A stretch of DNA of 64,000 bases, taken from contig NZ_CP081496.1 of assembly GCF_019774615.1 (NCBI RefSeq), forward strand, positions 1,054,001 through 1,118,000. Reading direction: 5' to 3'. The stretch comes from Streptomyces sp. BHT-5-2. GTDB lineage: Bacteria > Actinomycetota > Actinomycetes > Streptomycetales > Streptomycetaceae. The translations under genes and the position numbers were made by a program. The notes beneath the pieces were generated by a model. It was not told where the DNA came from. It saw nothing but the letters and a program-made list of their open reading frames with translations, and did not search any database. Shown one piece after another: positions 29,421-38,085 of the stretch. How positions within the stretch are numbered: position 1 is the first letter of the stretch; every line of letters begins with the position of its first letter.

Positions 29421-30485
29421 CTAGAGGCTGACGCCGACCGTCACCGGCTCGTTGACGAGGGTGACGCCGAAGGCGTCCCGGACCCCGTCGCGGACCTCGC
29501 GGGCCAGGGCGAGCAGGTCCTCGGTGGTGGCCTCGCCGCGGTTGGTGAGGGCCAGGGTGTGCTTGGTGGAGATCCGGGCCGGGCCGCTGCCGTGGCCCTT
29601 GGTGAAGCCGGCCCGGTCGATGAGCCAGGCGGCGGAGGTCTTCACCCGGCCGTCGCCGTCCGGGAAGGCGGGCGGCGCGACGTCGGGGCCGAGCCGGTCG
29701 TGGACCCGGCGGACGAGCTCGGCGTGCTCGGCCTCGGTGAGGACGGGGTTGGTGAAGAAGGAACCGGCCGACCAGGTGTCGTGGTCGTCCGGGTCCAGCA
29801 CCATGCCCTTGCTCGCCCGGAGCGCCAGGACGGTCTCGCGGGCGACGGCGAGCGGCACCCGGTCCCCGGTGCCGACACCGAGGGCGCGGGCCGTCTGGTC
29901 GTACCTCAGGGGCGCGGAGAGGCCGCCCGCGTCCTCCAGGGCGAAGCGGACGCGCAGCACCACGAAGCGCTCGGGGTGCTGCTTGAAGCGGCTGTGGCGG
30001 TAGGAGAAGCCGCACTCCTCGTTGGTGAGGGTGACCGTCTCGCCGGTGCCGCGGTCGTAGGCGACGACCTCGGTGAGGGTCTCGGAGACGTCCTGGCCGT
30101 AGGCGCCGACGTTCTGGATCGGGGTGGCGCCGGCCGAGCCGGGGATGCCGGCCAGGCACTCGACGCCGGCCAGTCCGGCCCCGACGGTGCGGGCGACGGC
30201 GTCCGACCAGTTCTCGCCCGCGGCGAGCTCCAGGGCCGTGCCGTCGAGGGTGGCGCCGCGGGTGGCGATGCGCAGGGCGGTGCCGTCGAAGCCCTTGTCG
30301 CCGATGACGAGGTTGCTGCCGCCGCCGATGATCAGCAGCGGGGTGCCGGCCTCGTCTGCTTCGCGGACGGCCGCGACCACCTCGTCGTCGGTGGTGGCCG
30401 TGACGAGCCGGCTCGCGGGGCCGCCGAGACGGAAGGTGGTCAGCGGGGCGAGGGGGGCGTTCTCTGTTACGTGACGTTCCTGCAC
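29421..30485 (-). CDS. murB: UDP-N-acetylenolpyruvoylglucosamine reductase
   Basis: A 354-residue type I MurB: FAD-binding motifs LTTFRLGGPASRLV, LLIIGGGSNLVIGDKGFDG and GIPGSAGATPIQNVGAYGQDV, then the catalytic serine region (SAGSFFTNPVLT) and the C-terminal glutamate near TLVNEPVTVGV. It reduces the enolpyruvyl group to make UDP-MurNAc for peptidoglycan. The GTG at 30485 has no strong ribosome site, so the start is the least certain point. Confidence 0.95.
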   Translation of the reverse strand: MQERHVTENAPLAPLTTFRLGGPASRLVTATTDDEVVAAVREADEAGTPLLIIGGGSNLVIGDKGFDGTALRIATRGATLDGTALELAAGENWSDAVARTVGAGLAGVECLAGIPGSAGATPIQNVGAYGQDVSETLTEVVAYDRGTGETVTLTNEECGFSYRHSRFKQHPERFVVLRVRFALEDAGGLSAPLRYDQTARALGVGTGDRVPLAVARETVLALRASKGMVLDPDDHDTWSAGSFFTNPVLTEAEHAELVRRVHDRLGPDVAPPAFPDGDGRVKTSAAWLIDRAGFTKGHGSGPARISTKHTLALTNRGEATTEDLLALAREVRDGVRDAFGVTLVNEPVTVGVSL

Positions 30486-30544
30486 GCACCCAAGGGTACG
30501 GGGGCGGTCCGGCGGCGCCGGGCCGGCCGCCCCGTGCGGCTGCG

Positions 30545-30979
30545 TCAGGCGAGCCGGGCCACGGCGCGGGCCATGCCGAGCACCTTCTGGCCCGCGCTCT
30601 TGGCGGTGAGGTCGATCCGGACCGTCCGCTCCGCGTCGTCGAGCTTGGCCGCGACCGTGCCGCTGACCTCGATCAGCGCGCCGGTCCCGTCGTTGGGAAC
30701 GACGACGGGCTTGGTGAAGCGCACGCCGTACTCGGCGACCGCGCCCGGGTCGCCGACCCAGTCGGTGACCACCCGGACCGCCGAGGCCATGGTGAACATG
30801 CCGTGCGCGATGACGTCCGGCAGCCCGACCTCCTTGGCGAACTTCTCGTTCCAGTGGATCGGGTTGAAGTCCCCGGAGGCGCCGGCGTACTGGACGAGCG
30901 TGGCGCGGGTCACGGGGAAGGTCTGCGCGGGGAGTTCGGTGCCGACCTCGACGTCGTCGTAGGCGATCTTCGCGGTCAT
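30545..30979 (-). CDS. MaoC-type 3-hydroxyacyl dehydratase, HadB-like subunit
   Basis: A 144-residue hot-dog protein with the hydratase 2 signature YAGASGDFNPIHWNEKFAKEVGLPDVIAHGMFTM, which contains the catalytic Asp and His. It lies one base after the partner gene at 30981-31433. In mycobacteria the equivalent pair forms the HadAB dehydratase of fatty acid elongation; here the role in lipid synthesis is inferred from family and pairing. Confidence 0.92.
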   Translation of the reverse strand: MTAKIAYDDVEVGTELPAQTFPVTRATLVQYAGASGDFNPIHWNEKFAKEVGLPDVIAHGMFTMASAVRVVTDWVGDPGAVAEYGVRFTKPVVVPNDGTGALIEVSGTVAAKLDDAERTVRIDLTAKSAGQKVLGMARAVARLA

Positions 30980-30980
30980 C

Positions 30981-31433
30981 TCAGGACTCCTCAGCGGGCC
31001 GGGCGACGAGCTTGGTGAGGGCGGTCACAACGTGGTCACCGGCCTCGTCGTGCACCTCGCCGCGGATGTCGATGACCTCGTTGCCGGCCATGGACCGGAT
31101 CGCTTCGATGGTGGAGGTCACGGTCAGGCGGTCGCCGGCGCGCACCGGCCGGCGGTAGGCGAACTTCTGGTCGCCGTGGACCACCCGGCTGTAGTCCAGA
31201 CCGAGTTGCGGGTCGGCGACGACCTGCCCGGCGGCCTTGAAAGTGATGGCGAACACAAAAGTCGGCGGCGCGATCACATCGGGGTGACCGAGCGCCTTGG
31301 CGGCTTCGGTGTCGGTATAGGCGGGGTTGGTGTCACCGATCGCCTCGGCGAATTCGCGGATCTTTTCCCGGCCGACCTCGTACGGGTCGGTGGGCGGGTA
31401 AGTGCGTCCGACGAATGACTGGTCGAGCGCCAT
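30981..31433 (-). CDS. MaoC-type dehydratase partner, HadA-like subunit
   Basis: A 150-residue FAS1-like dehydratase domain protein starting MALDQSFVGRTYPPTDPYEVGREKIREFAEAIGDTNP behind a GGGAGG site. It has the overhanging hot-dog core but lacks the Asp/His pair of the partner, as expected for the non-catalytic substrate-binding subunit. It forms an operon with the HadB-like gene and murB, separated from rpmG by a terminator. Confidence 0.92.
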   Translation of the reverse strand: MALDQSFVGRTYPPTDPYEVGREKIREFAEAIGDTNPAYTDTEAAKALGHPDVIAPPTFVFAITFKAAGQVVADPQLGLDYSRVVHGDQKFAYRRPVRAGDRLTVTSTIEAIRSMAGNEVIDIRGEVHDEAGDHVVTALTKLVARPAEES

Positions 31434-31469
31434 GGGCTCGCAACCTCCCTGAACTGATGGTGCCAAAGC

Positions 31470-31506
31470 CATGAGGCCGCCCCCAGGAAATGGGGACGGC
31501 CTCATG
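31470..31506 (-). terminator. terminator after rpmG
   Basis: A 15-bp stem with one G-U pair (31470-31484 with 31492-31506) lies 12 nt after the rpmG stop and before the HadA-like gene, so the dehydratase operon probably has its own start within this short gap or reads through. Confidence 0.8.
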
Positions 31507-31518
31507 GACGAGCCTGAT

Positions 31519-31683
31519 TTATCGCGTCTCGCGGTGCGCGGTGTGCGAGTTGCAACGGGGGCAGTGCTTCTTCATCTCAAGGCGGTCCGGGTTGTTGCGC
31601 CGGTTCTTCTTGGTGATGTAGTTCCGCTCCTTGCACTCCACGCAGGCCAGCGTGATCTTCGGGCGGACGTCGGTGGCAGCCAC
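31519..31683 (-). CDS. rpmG: 50S ribosomal protein L33, zinc-binding form
   Basis: A 54-residue L33 from a GTG behind AAGGAG ([23 protein letters not shown]). The two CxxC pairs (CVEC, CPRC) show the C+ zinc form, in contrast to the zinc-independent form that Zur often controls. It lies downstream of tRNA-Met and tRNA-Thr on the same strand. Confidence 0.96.
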
Positions 31684-31772
31684 GTGAGTGCTCCTTGACG
31701 GACGGATGGTCGGACTGAACGCATAGAAGAGTAGCCGACCGGAGGACCGACCCCACAATCGGCTACTGTCAG

Positions 31773-31845
31773 TAGCGGTGACCGGACTTGAACCGGTGAC
31801 ACAGCGATTATGAGCCGCTTGCTCTACCGACTGAGCTACACCGCT
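31773..31845 (-). tRNA. tRNA-Met, elongator (anticodon CAT)
   Basis: A 73-nt cloverleaf on the - strand: acceptor AGCGGTG/CACCGCT, anticodon stem AGCGG/TCGCT-type with loop CTCATAA, and T arm ACCGGTTCAAGTCCGGT. The first pair is A-U and matched, so it is the elongator type and not the initiator. No CCA is encoded. Confidence 0.95.
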
Positions 31846-31892
31846 GTGATGCGAGAGTTCCCCGTCCGAGGACGGGGTCCCCCACACATCAG

Positions 31893-31965
31893 AGCCCCAA
31901 AACGGAATCGAACCGTTGACCTTCTCCTTACCATGGAGACGCTCTGCCGACTGAGCTATTGGGGC
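31893..31965 (-). tRNA. tRNA-Thr (anticodon GGT)
   Basis: A 73-nt cloverleaf on the - strand: acceptor GCCCCAA/TTGGGGC, D arm GCTCAGTCGGCAGAGC, anticodon stem TCTCC/GGAGA with loop ATGGTAA, discriminator T. It lies 47 nt before tRNA-Met and is probably co-transcribed with it and rpmG. Confidence 0.96.
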
Positions 31966-32146
31966 GAGCGATGAAGACATTACACGGCCCGCCGCCAAAC
32001 GTGAAATCCGTATCCGCGACGCGCCCCGGCAGCCCCCCGCACCACACCGGTACGACTATTTCGCGCCTGCGCGAAGCTCTCCGGGCCGCGCCCTAGGCTC
32101 GGACCCACGCCGCGTGATCTTGCACGCCGTGGCTTCGAGGAGCGCG

Positions 32147-33400
32147 ATGTCCGACAACAGTTCGCCGCAGCCGGGGAAGCCTGGGGGTGCCGGCCGGTAC
32201 ACCCGGCCGGATTCCGGCGCGCTGGTCCTGTGCGGCGCCCGGCTCGCCGACGGCCGCACCGTGGACGTCCGGCTCGGCGGCGGACGCATCGAGGCGGTCG
32301 GCACGGCCGGCAGCCTCGCCCCGCAGGGCGCCCGGGTGGACCTCGCCGGCTATCTGCTGCTCCCGGCTCCCGCCGAACCGCACGCGCACTGCGACACCGC
32401 CCTGACCGCGGACGCCGACGGGCCCGCCTCCGACTCCGCCGAGGACGTCCAGCGCCGCACGACCGAGGCGGCGCTGCTCCAGCTCGGGCACGGGGCCACG
32501 GCCTCCCGGAGCCATGTGCGGATCGGCGGCGTCCAGGGGCTGCGGGCGCTGGAGGCGGTGCTCCAGGCGCGGCGGGCGCTGCGCGGGCTGGCGGATCTGG
32601 CGGCGGTGGCGGTGCCGCGGGTGCTGACCGGAGTGGCCGGCGCGAACGGGGTGGCGATGCTGCGGGACGCGGTCAAGATGGGCGCCACGGTGATCGGCGG
32701 CTGCCCGGACCTGGACCCCGACCCGACCGGGTACGTGGAGACCGTCCTGGAGATGGCCGGCGAGCACAGCTGCCCGGTGGACCTGCACACCGACGGCGAC
32801 GACCCGGCGCGGCTGGCCCGGGTCGCGACGATGTGCGGCGGGCTGCGGCCGGGGGTGGCGATCGGTCCGTGCGCCGGGATGGCGCGGATGCCGCGGAGCG
32901 TGGCGGCGCGGGTCGCGGAGCAGTTGGCGGCGGCCGATGTGGCGGTCGTCTGCCTGCCGCAGGGCGACTGCACGGGGCTGGAGCGGAACGGCAACCGGGT
33001 GTCGCGGCCGGCACCGGTGCGGCTGCTGCGGGCGGCCGGGGTGCGGGTGGCGGCGGGCAGCGGGGCGCTGCGGGACGCGGCGAACCCGGTCGGGCGCGGC
33101 GACCCGTTGGAGGCCGCGTACCTGCTGGCGTCCTTGGGCGAGGCGACGCCCGAGGCGGCGTACGAGACGGTGAGTTCGGCGGCGCGGGCGACGCTGGGGC
33201 TGCCGGAGGTGCGCGTCGAGGCGGGCTTCCCGGCGGAGTTGCTGGCGGTGCGCGGGGAGCGGATCGCCGGGGTGCTGTCGCTGGCGTACAGCCGGATCGT
33301 GGTGCACCGGGGGCGGGTGGTGGCGCGCACCAGCGCGGTGCGCGAGTACTGCGATTCGGTGGACGTGGCACTGGAGTTGCCCCGGCAGTCGCAGCGTTAG
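32147..33400 (+). CDS. cytosine-deaminase-like amidohydrolase lacking catalytic residues
   Basis: A 417-residue amidohydrolase-superfamily protein from an ATG with a GAGGAG site. The fold is recognisable: an N-terminal composite domain, PAEPHAHCDTAL (His79, His81), VDLHTDG (His214) and the CodA-like RDAANPVGRGDPLEAAYLLASLG end. Yet the general-acid Glu is Gly217, the next metal His is replaced (IGPCAGMARMP) and the final Asp of the GHDD motif is missing (GSGALRD). It may be inactive or use other chemistry. It stands alone, divergent from tRNA-Thr. Confidence 0.85.
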   Translation: MSDNSSPQPGKPGGAGRYTRPDSGALVLCGARLADGRTVDVRLGGGRIEAVGTAGSLAPQGARVDLAGYLLLPAPAEPHAHCDTALTADADGPASDSAEDVQRRTTEAALLQLGHGATASRSHVRIGGVQGLRALEAVLQARRALRGLADLAAVAVPRVLTGVAGANGVAMLRDAVKMGATVIGGCPDLDPDPTGYVETVLEMAGEHSCPVDLHTDGDDPARLARVATMCGGLRPGVAIGPCAGMARMPRSVAARVAEQLAAADVAVVCLPQGDCTGLERNGNRVSRPAPVRLLRAAGVRVAAGSGALRDAANPVGRGDPLEAAYLLASLGEATPEAAYETVSSAARATLGLPEVRVEAGFPAELLAVRGERIAGVLSLAYSRIVVHRGRVVARTSAVREYCDSVDVALELPRQSQR

Positions 33401-33526
33401 GGCGGGTCGCCGGGTCCGTCGTGCGCCCGGGCGGCGAGTCGACGGCGGGCGGCAGGCGGGGGTTTGACGGCCGGTCGGGGACCTGTCCCCCGGTGTGTCG
33501 GGGCGGTTGGGCGTACGGTCGGCAGC

Positions 33527-34189
33527 ATGCGCATTGTCATCGCAGGTGGACATGGTCAGATCGCGCTGCGGCTGGAGCGGTTGCTGCATGCGCGCGGGGA
33601 CGAGGTGGCGGGGATCATCCGGCGGCCGGAGCAGGCCGGCGACCTGCTGGCCGCGGGTGCCGAACCGGTGGTCTGCGACCTGGAGTCGGCGTCGGTGGCC
33701 GACGTCGCCCGGCACTTGGAGGGCGCGGACGCGGCCGTCTTCGCGGCGGGCGCCGGGCCGGGCAGCGGAGCCGCGCGCAAGGACACCGTGGACCGCGGCG
33801 CGGCGACGCTGTTCGCGGACGCCGCCGAGGCGGCCGGGGTGCGGCGCTTCGTGGTCGTCTCGGCGATGGGCGCGGACCGGGAGCCCCCGGAGGGCACCGA
33901 TCCGGTCTTCGCGGCCTATCTGCGGGCCAAGGGCGCCGCGGACGCCGACGTACGGGCCCGGGCCGGGCTGGACTGGACGATCCTGCGGCCCGGACGGCTC
34001 ACCGACGACCCCGGCACCGGGCAGGTGACGCTGGCCGACGCGACCGGGCGCGGCGCGGTCCCGCGGGACGACGTGGCGGCCGTCCTGGCGGCGCTGCTGG
34101 ACGAGCCGGGCACGACCGGGCGGACGCTGGAGCTGATCGGCGGGGACGTGCCGGTGGCGGACGCGGTGCGGAACGTGGCGTCGCACTGA
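33527..34189 (+). CDS. NAD(P)-binding atypical SDR / NmrA-like protein
   Basis: A 220-residue Rossmann protein starting MRIVIAGGHGQIALRLERLL (glycine motif GGHGQIA) with the family-typical VVSAMGAD in the middle, LRAKGAADADVRARAGLDWTILRPGRL and a DDVAAVLAALL end. The classical YxxxK pair of SDR reductases is absent, as in the YwnB-like atypical group. It may bind NAD(P)H or act as a redox sensor. The ribosome site is weak. Confidence 0.9.
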   Translation: MRIVIAGGHGQIALRLERLLHARGDEVAGIIRRPEQAGDLLAAGAEPVVCDLESASVADVARHLEGADAAVFAAGAGPGSGAARKDTVDRGAATLFADAAEAAGVRRFVVVSAMGADREPPEGTDPVFAAYLRAKGAADADVRARAGLDWTILRPGRLTDDPGTGQVTLADATGRGAVPRDDVAAVLAALLDEPGTTGRTLELIGGDVPVADAVRNVASH

Positions 34190-34352
34190 GCCGCAGCAAG
34201 ACTCAGCGCTGCTCCGAGCGGCCGGGCGGCGGGCGCGTCCTCGTAGGACCGAGGGCGTGTCCGCCGTTCTTTCGGGCCCGGCCGGTGGTGCGACACGCCG
34301 GTGGTCGGGGGAATCCGGCGGCCCGTGACCCCACACGAAAGTGGGCACAGCA

Positions 34353-34390
34353 AAAACCCCTGAACCGTATTTCTACGATCCAGGGGTTTT
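34353..34390 (-). terminator. terminator of tRNA-Tyr, possibly bidirectional
   Basis: A perfect 10-bp stem AAAACCCCTG/CAGGGGTTTT (34353-34362 with 34381-34390) ends on the - strand with GGGGTTTTTG. It lies 8 nt beyond the tRNA-Tyr 3' end and can also stop the convergent NmrA-like gene. Confidence 0.88.
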
Positions 34391-34398
34391 CATGGCTG

Positions 34399-34480
34399 TG
34401 GCGGCGCCAGGATTCGAACCTGGGTAGGCATAGCCGACAGATTTACAGTCTGCTCCCTTTGGCCGCTCGGGCACACCGCC
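34399..34480 (-). tRNA. tRNA-Tyr (anticodon GTA)
   Basis: An 82-nt class II tRNA on the - strand: acceptor GGCGGTG/CGCCGCC with one G-U pair, anticodon loop TGTAAAT between CAGAC and CTGT(C/T), a long variable arm and T arm CCAGGTTCGAATCCTGG. No CCA is encoded. A strong terminator follows directly. Confidence 0.95.
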
Positions 34481-34669
34481 GGGTTGTGTCGTCAGAAGCC
34501 CCGCTGTGGGGCGGCGCTCGCTGGCAACGACGTAAACCATACCCGATGGCGGGGGGTGCTCTGCCACTCGCTTCCGAAGCGATGGATCTTGGCCGGGTGG
34601 CTAGGCTGGGCGGGCGGTCCGGGAAGGACCGCATCTCTGATGGATCTACGTACGAGGAGCCAACTCACG

Positions 34670-35158
34670 ATGGCCGACTCCAGTTTCGACATCGTCTCGA
34701 AGGTCGAGCGGCAGGAGGTCGACAACGCCCTCAACCAGGCCGCCAAGGAGATCTCGCAGCGCTACGACTTCAAGGGCGTGGACGCGTCGATCCAGTGGTC
34801 GGGCGAGAAGATCGAGATGCGGGCCAACGCCGAGGAGCGGGTGAAGGCCGTCCTGGACATTTTCCAGTCCAAGCTGGTCAAGCGAGGCATCTCGCTGAAG
34901 GCGCTGGACGCCGGCGAGCCGCAGGCGTCGGGCAAGGAGTACAAGATCTCCGCGTCCATGCAGGAGGGCATCTCGCAGGAGAACGCGAAGAAGGTCGCCA
35001 AGATCATCCGCGATGAGGGGCCGAAGGGCGTCAAGGCGCAGGTGCAGGGCGACGAGCTGCGCGTCAGCTCCAAGAGCCGGGACGACCTCCAGGCCGTCCA
35101 GCAGCTGCTGCGCGGCAAGGACCTGGACTTCGCGATCCAGTTCGTCAACTACCGCTGA
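34670..35158 (+). CDS. yajQ: YajQ family nucleotide-binding protein
   Basis: A 162-residue YajQ protein starting [24 protein letters not shown], with [13 protein letters not shown] and the ending [17 protein letters not shown]. The family folds into two ferredoxin-like domains; some members bind cyclic di-GMP or nucleotides and RNA. The ATG is preceded by GAGGAG. It is single, with a strong terminator after it. Confidence 0.96.
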   Translation: MADSSFDIVSKVERQEVDNALNQAAKEISQRYDFKGVDASIQWSGEKIEMRANAEERVKAVLDIFQSKLVKRGISLKALDAGEPQASGKEYKISASMQEGISQENAKKVAKIIRDEGPKGVKAQVQGDELRVSSKSRDDLQAVQQLLRGKDLDFAIQFVNYR

Positions 35159-35187
35159 GCGTCCCCGGCGGGGGCGTTACGCAGTGA

Positions 35188-35230
35188 GCCGACGGGGCGG
35201 CGCGACACGGGAGCGCGCCGCCCCGTCGGC
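35188..35230 (+). terminator. terminator after yajQ
   Basis: A perfect 17-bp GC-rich stem (35188-35204 with 35214-35230) with a 9-nt loop lies 29 nt after the yajQ stop. No T-run follows. It is the longest perfect stem in the window that I noticed. Confidence 0.85.
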
Positions 35231-35370
35231 GTCCCCGCAACGGTCCGGCCGGTGCGTCACGAAGAGCCGTCACCGCGACGGCGTAACGGTTCGTGATCAA
35301 CGCTTTGCTGCTTCGTTATCGCAACGATCCCGGCAACGGTCCGGGACCAGGACAGGAAGGATGTTCCGTC

Positions 35371-35646
35371 GTGGGAAAGGCATTGCGTGTGGTCGCGGGC
35401 GCCCTGGGCGCCGGTGCGTTGCTGCTGTCGGTGGCGGGGACGGCTGACGCCAGGGGCGGGGGTGAGGGCTTCTTCGAGAACGTGCGGTGCACACCTTCGT
35501 TCAGTCTCAGCCTGCTCTTCCCGCCCACCGATGGTTGCCGCACGGACCTCTTCATCGACAACCACAAGCGGATCACCAAGGTCGACCAGCGGGCCGGCGG
35601 CAACGCCGCCACCACCGTGCTGGACGGCCGGAGAGGCGGCCGCTGA
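35371..35646 (+). CDS. small secreted protein, function unknown
   Basis: A 91-residue product from a GTG with a GGAAGGA site. Residues 1-28 form a signal peptide (VGKALRVVAGALGAGALLLSVAGTADA). The mature part of about 63 residues has two cysteines (VRC and DGC) that could form a disulfide and an amphipathic middle (SFSLSLLF). I do not recognise the family. It faces another small secreted protein gene, with a hairpin between them. Confidence 0.75.
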   Translation: MGKALRVVAGALGAGALLLSVAGTADARGGGEGFFENVRCTPSFSLSLLFPPTDGCRTDLFIDNHKRITKVDQRAGGNAATTVLDGRRGGR

Positions 35647-35655
35647 CCCAGGCGA

Positions 35656-35689
35656 CCGCGCCCCGGAGCAATGCGCTCCGGGGGCGCGG
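35656..35689 (+). terminator. terminator after the small secreted protein gene
   Basis: A 13-14 bp GC stem with one bulged G (35656-35669 with 35675-35689) starts 9 nt after the stop and is followed by CGTTATTT. It may also act on the convergent gene. Confidence 0.7.
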
Positions 35690-35842
35690 CGTTATTTGCA
35701 CGGGGAAAGGAAAACCTCTGCGGTAGATGCTGGAGAAACTCCGGCGCGAGATTTCCGTCAGGGGCGAGGGGCGAGGCGGGAGCGGAGGGCGACGCATTCG
35801 CGCGGCTCATTCCCCGCCTCGCCCCGTGTCCGCGGAATTCCG

Positions 35843-36217
35843 TTACGCGCAGAGCAGGACGATGAGTCCTTTGCAGTCACCGTCTTCGCCCTCGCCGCCG
35901 TGGCCGCCGCGATTTCCGTGGCCGCCCTGGTGGCCCCGCTCAAGGAAGCCCCAGTCGCTCTCGCCGTCACCGTCGCTCCGGGAGCCCCCCTTGTCGGCAC
36001 CGTCGTGTCGTGAATCCCCCTTGCCGGCGCCGTGCTTGCTGGTCGTATCCGACTTGGACGAGGAGTGGCTGCTGCCCTTGCCCCCGTCCGGGTCGGGCTT
36101 CCCGGCGGCGAGGGCGGCCGTCGGCGCCCCCGCCGCGAGAGCGATGCCCAGAGCGGCACCGACCGCGAATATTCGAGAAACGGATTTCTTCTGGCGATTC
36201 ATGCGCTTTGTGTCCAT
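35843..36217 (-). CDS. small secreted Gly/Ser/Asp-rich protein
   Basis: A 124-residue protein starting MDTKRMNRQKKSVSRIFAVG with a clear signal peptide cleaved near ALAAG. The mature part is low-complexity and charged (Ser, Lys, Asp, His, Gly), and ends in a short hydrophobic tail DCKGLIVLLCA with two cysteines nine residues apart. Function is unknown; a cell-surface role is only a guess. The start is uncertain: ATGs at 36232 and 36202 are also in frame and none has a strong ribosome site. Confidence 0.7.
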   Translation of the reverse strand: MDTKRMNRQKKSVSRIFAVGAALGIALAAGAPTAALAAGKPDPDGGKGSSHSSSKSDTTSKHGAGKGDSRHDGADKGGSRSDGDGESDWGFLERGHQGGHGNRGGHGGEGEDGDCKGLIVLLCA

Positions 36218-36459
36218 GGGACCACCATGCACACGCCCGCGGAAGATTTCGCCCCGAGGAGAGCCGATCGGGTGAAAGGCGCGAATAGCGGCAATTCGCG
36301 GAATAGGCCGTCACGGATCACTCGATTTGGCCGGGTTCGCGTTTCTGGAATTCGTGGTGGTGGGCGGGGCGGCGCACCTCGGTTCGCTCGGTCCGGCTGG
36401 TTCGATTTGATCCGTTTTGAGTCGGTGAGCGGGAAGGCGCGGCGCACGGCGCCGCCTGG

Positions 36460-36852
36460 TCAGCGGGTGGCGAAGGGCTGGTCGGTGGGGACGATCTCGC
36501 GGCCGAGGGGCAGCAGGGAGAGCGGGATCATCTTGAAGTTGGCGATGCCGAACGGGATCCCGATGATCGTCACGCACAGCGCGATCCCGGTGGCGATGTG
36601 GCCCAAGGCCAGCCACCAGCCCGCGAAGACGATCCAGATCAGATTGCCGACCGCCGAACCGGCACCGGCGTCCCGACGCTCCACCGTCGTCCGGCCGAAC
36701 GGCCACAGCGCGTAGCCGGCGATACGAAAGCTGGCAATGCCGAACGGGATCGTGACGATCAGGATGCAGCAGATCACGCCCGCGAGGACGTACCCGAGTG
36801 CCATCCAGAAGCCGCTGAGGACCAGCCAGATAACGTTGAGGATGAACTTCAT
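36460..36852 (-). CDS. YccF domain membrane protein
   Basis: A 130-residue protein with two copies of the YccF motif: NVIWLVLSGFWMALGYVLAGVICCILIVTIPFGIASFRIA and NLIWIVFAGWWLALGHIATGIALCVTIIGIPFGIANFKM. Each copy spans the membrane twice. The start at 36852 has a GGAAGG site. Inner-membrane protein of unknown function, single gene. Confidence 0.93.
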   Translation of the reverse strand: MKFILNVIWLVLSGFWMALGYVLAGVICCILIVTIPFGIASFRIAGYALWPFGRTTVERRDAGAGSAVGNLIWIVFAGWWLALGHIATGIALCVTIIGIPFGIANFKMIPLSLLPLGREIVPTDQPFATR

Positions 36853-37070
36853 GATCGGCAGCCTTCCACGGGCACATCGGCGAACGGTTCTGACCTGGTA
36901 GACGCGCCGACCGTCGCCAACCGTTGCGGCGGGCAGTGCCGCAATCGGGCTTCTTTCAGTCTGCCGCAGGCCGGCCGTGTTCAAGGTATTGCGGGCGGGC
37001 CCAGCGCTCTCTTCGCACGGCCACGCGGAACGGCGCGGGCCACTCCCGTGGGCTTCGGGGCGTGGGGGGA

Positions 37071-37937
37071 TCAGGGGTGGTGGTGGCCAGCCATTTGTTC
37101 CAGTCGGGCGATGCGGTCGCGCATCGGGGGGTGGGTGGAGAAGAGGCGGGAGAGGCCCTCACCGGGGCGGAACGGGTTGGCGATCATCATGTGGCCGGCG
37201 GTCTCCAGGCGGGGTTCGGGGGGCAGCGGGAGCTGCTGGGTGCCGATCTCCAGCTTGCGGAGCGCGGAGGCCAGGGCGAGGGGATCGCCGGTGAGCCGGG
37301 CACCGGAGGCGTCGGCCTGGTACTCGCGGGACCGGCTGACGGCGAGCTGGATGAGCGAGGCGGCGACCGGGCCGAGGATCATGATCAGCAGCATGCCGGC
37401 GATGCCGGGGCCCTCGTCGTCGTCGGAGCGGCCGAAGGGGATCAGCCAGGCGAAGTTGACCAGGAACATCACGACCGAGGCCAGGGCGCCGGCCACCGAG
37501 GAGATGAGGATGTCGCGGTTGTAGACGTGGCTCAGCTCGTGGCCGATGACGCCGCGCAGTTCGCGCTCGTCGAGGATCTGGAGGATGCCGTCGGTGCAGC
37601 AGACGGCGGCGTTGCGGGGGTTGCGGCCGGTGGCGAAGGCGTTGGGTGCCTGGGTCGGGGAGATGTAGAGCCGGGGCATGGGCTGGCGGGCGGCGGTCGA
37701 GAGCTCGCGGACCATGCGGTAGAGCCCGGGCGCCTCGAACTCGCTGACCGGGCGGGCCCGCATCGCGCGCAGGGCGAGCTTGTCGCTGTTCCAGTAGGCG
37801 TAGGCGTTGGTGGCCAGCGCTACGAGGACGGCGATGATCAGTCCCGTCCGGCCGAAGAGGCTGCCGATGACGATGATGAGTGCGGACAGTCCCCCGAGGA
37901 GTACGGCGGTCCTGAGCCCGTTGTGCCGGCGGTGCAC
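37071..37937 (-). CDS. htpX: zinc metalloprotease HtpX
   Basis: A 288-residue M48B protease from a GTG behind GGAGGG ([16 protein letters not shown]); an upstream ATG would add 27 residues without a good site. It has N-terminal transmembrane helices, the zinc motif HELSH near residue 150, a second hydrophobic pair, and the third ligand in [15 protein letters not shown]. HtpX degrades misfolded membrane proteins under stress. It lies 3' of the nuo operon end region but is transcribed separately. Confidence 0.94.
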   Translation of the reverse strand: MHRRHNGLRTAVLLGGLSALIIVIGSLFGRTGLIIAVLVALATNAYAYWNSDKLALRAMRARPVSEFEAPGLYRMVRELSTAARQPMPRLYISPTQAPNAFATGRNPRNAAVCCTDGILQILDERELRGVIGHELSHVYNRDILISSVAGALASVVMFLVNFAWLIPFGRSDDDEGPGIAGMLLIMILGPVAASLIQLAVSRSREYQADASGARLTGDPLALASALRKLEIGTQQLPLPPEPRLETAGHMMIANPFRPGEGLSRLFSTHPPMRDRIARLEQMAGHHHP

Positions 37938-38085
37938 GGTACGCCCTCCAAGTGGTGCGGCAGGGGAACCCTTTGCTTCGTTTCTCCACTCTCCAGTGGA
38001 CCCTTGCTCACTGGTCAACGCGAGAGCGGCGGGGGTGGTTCCCCGGCGCGCGGCCAGCGGGGCGGGGTGGGCCGGGCCGGTCGGG

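Noticed and set aside
26718..34480. tRNA genes as integration sites for a mobile element
   Set aside because: No integrase gene or repeated tRNA 3' end is visible near any of the four tRNAs.
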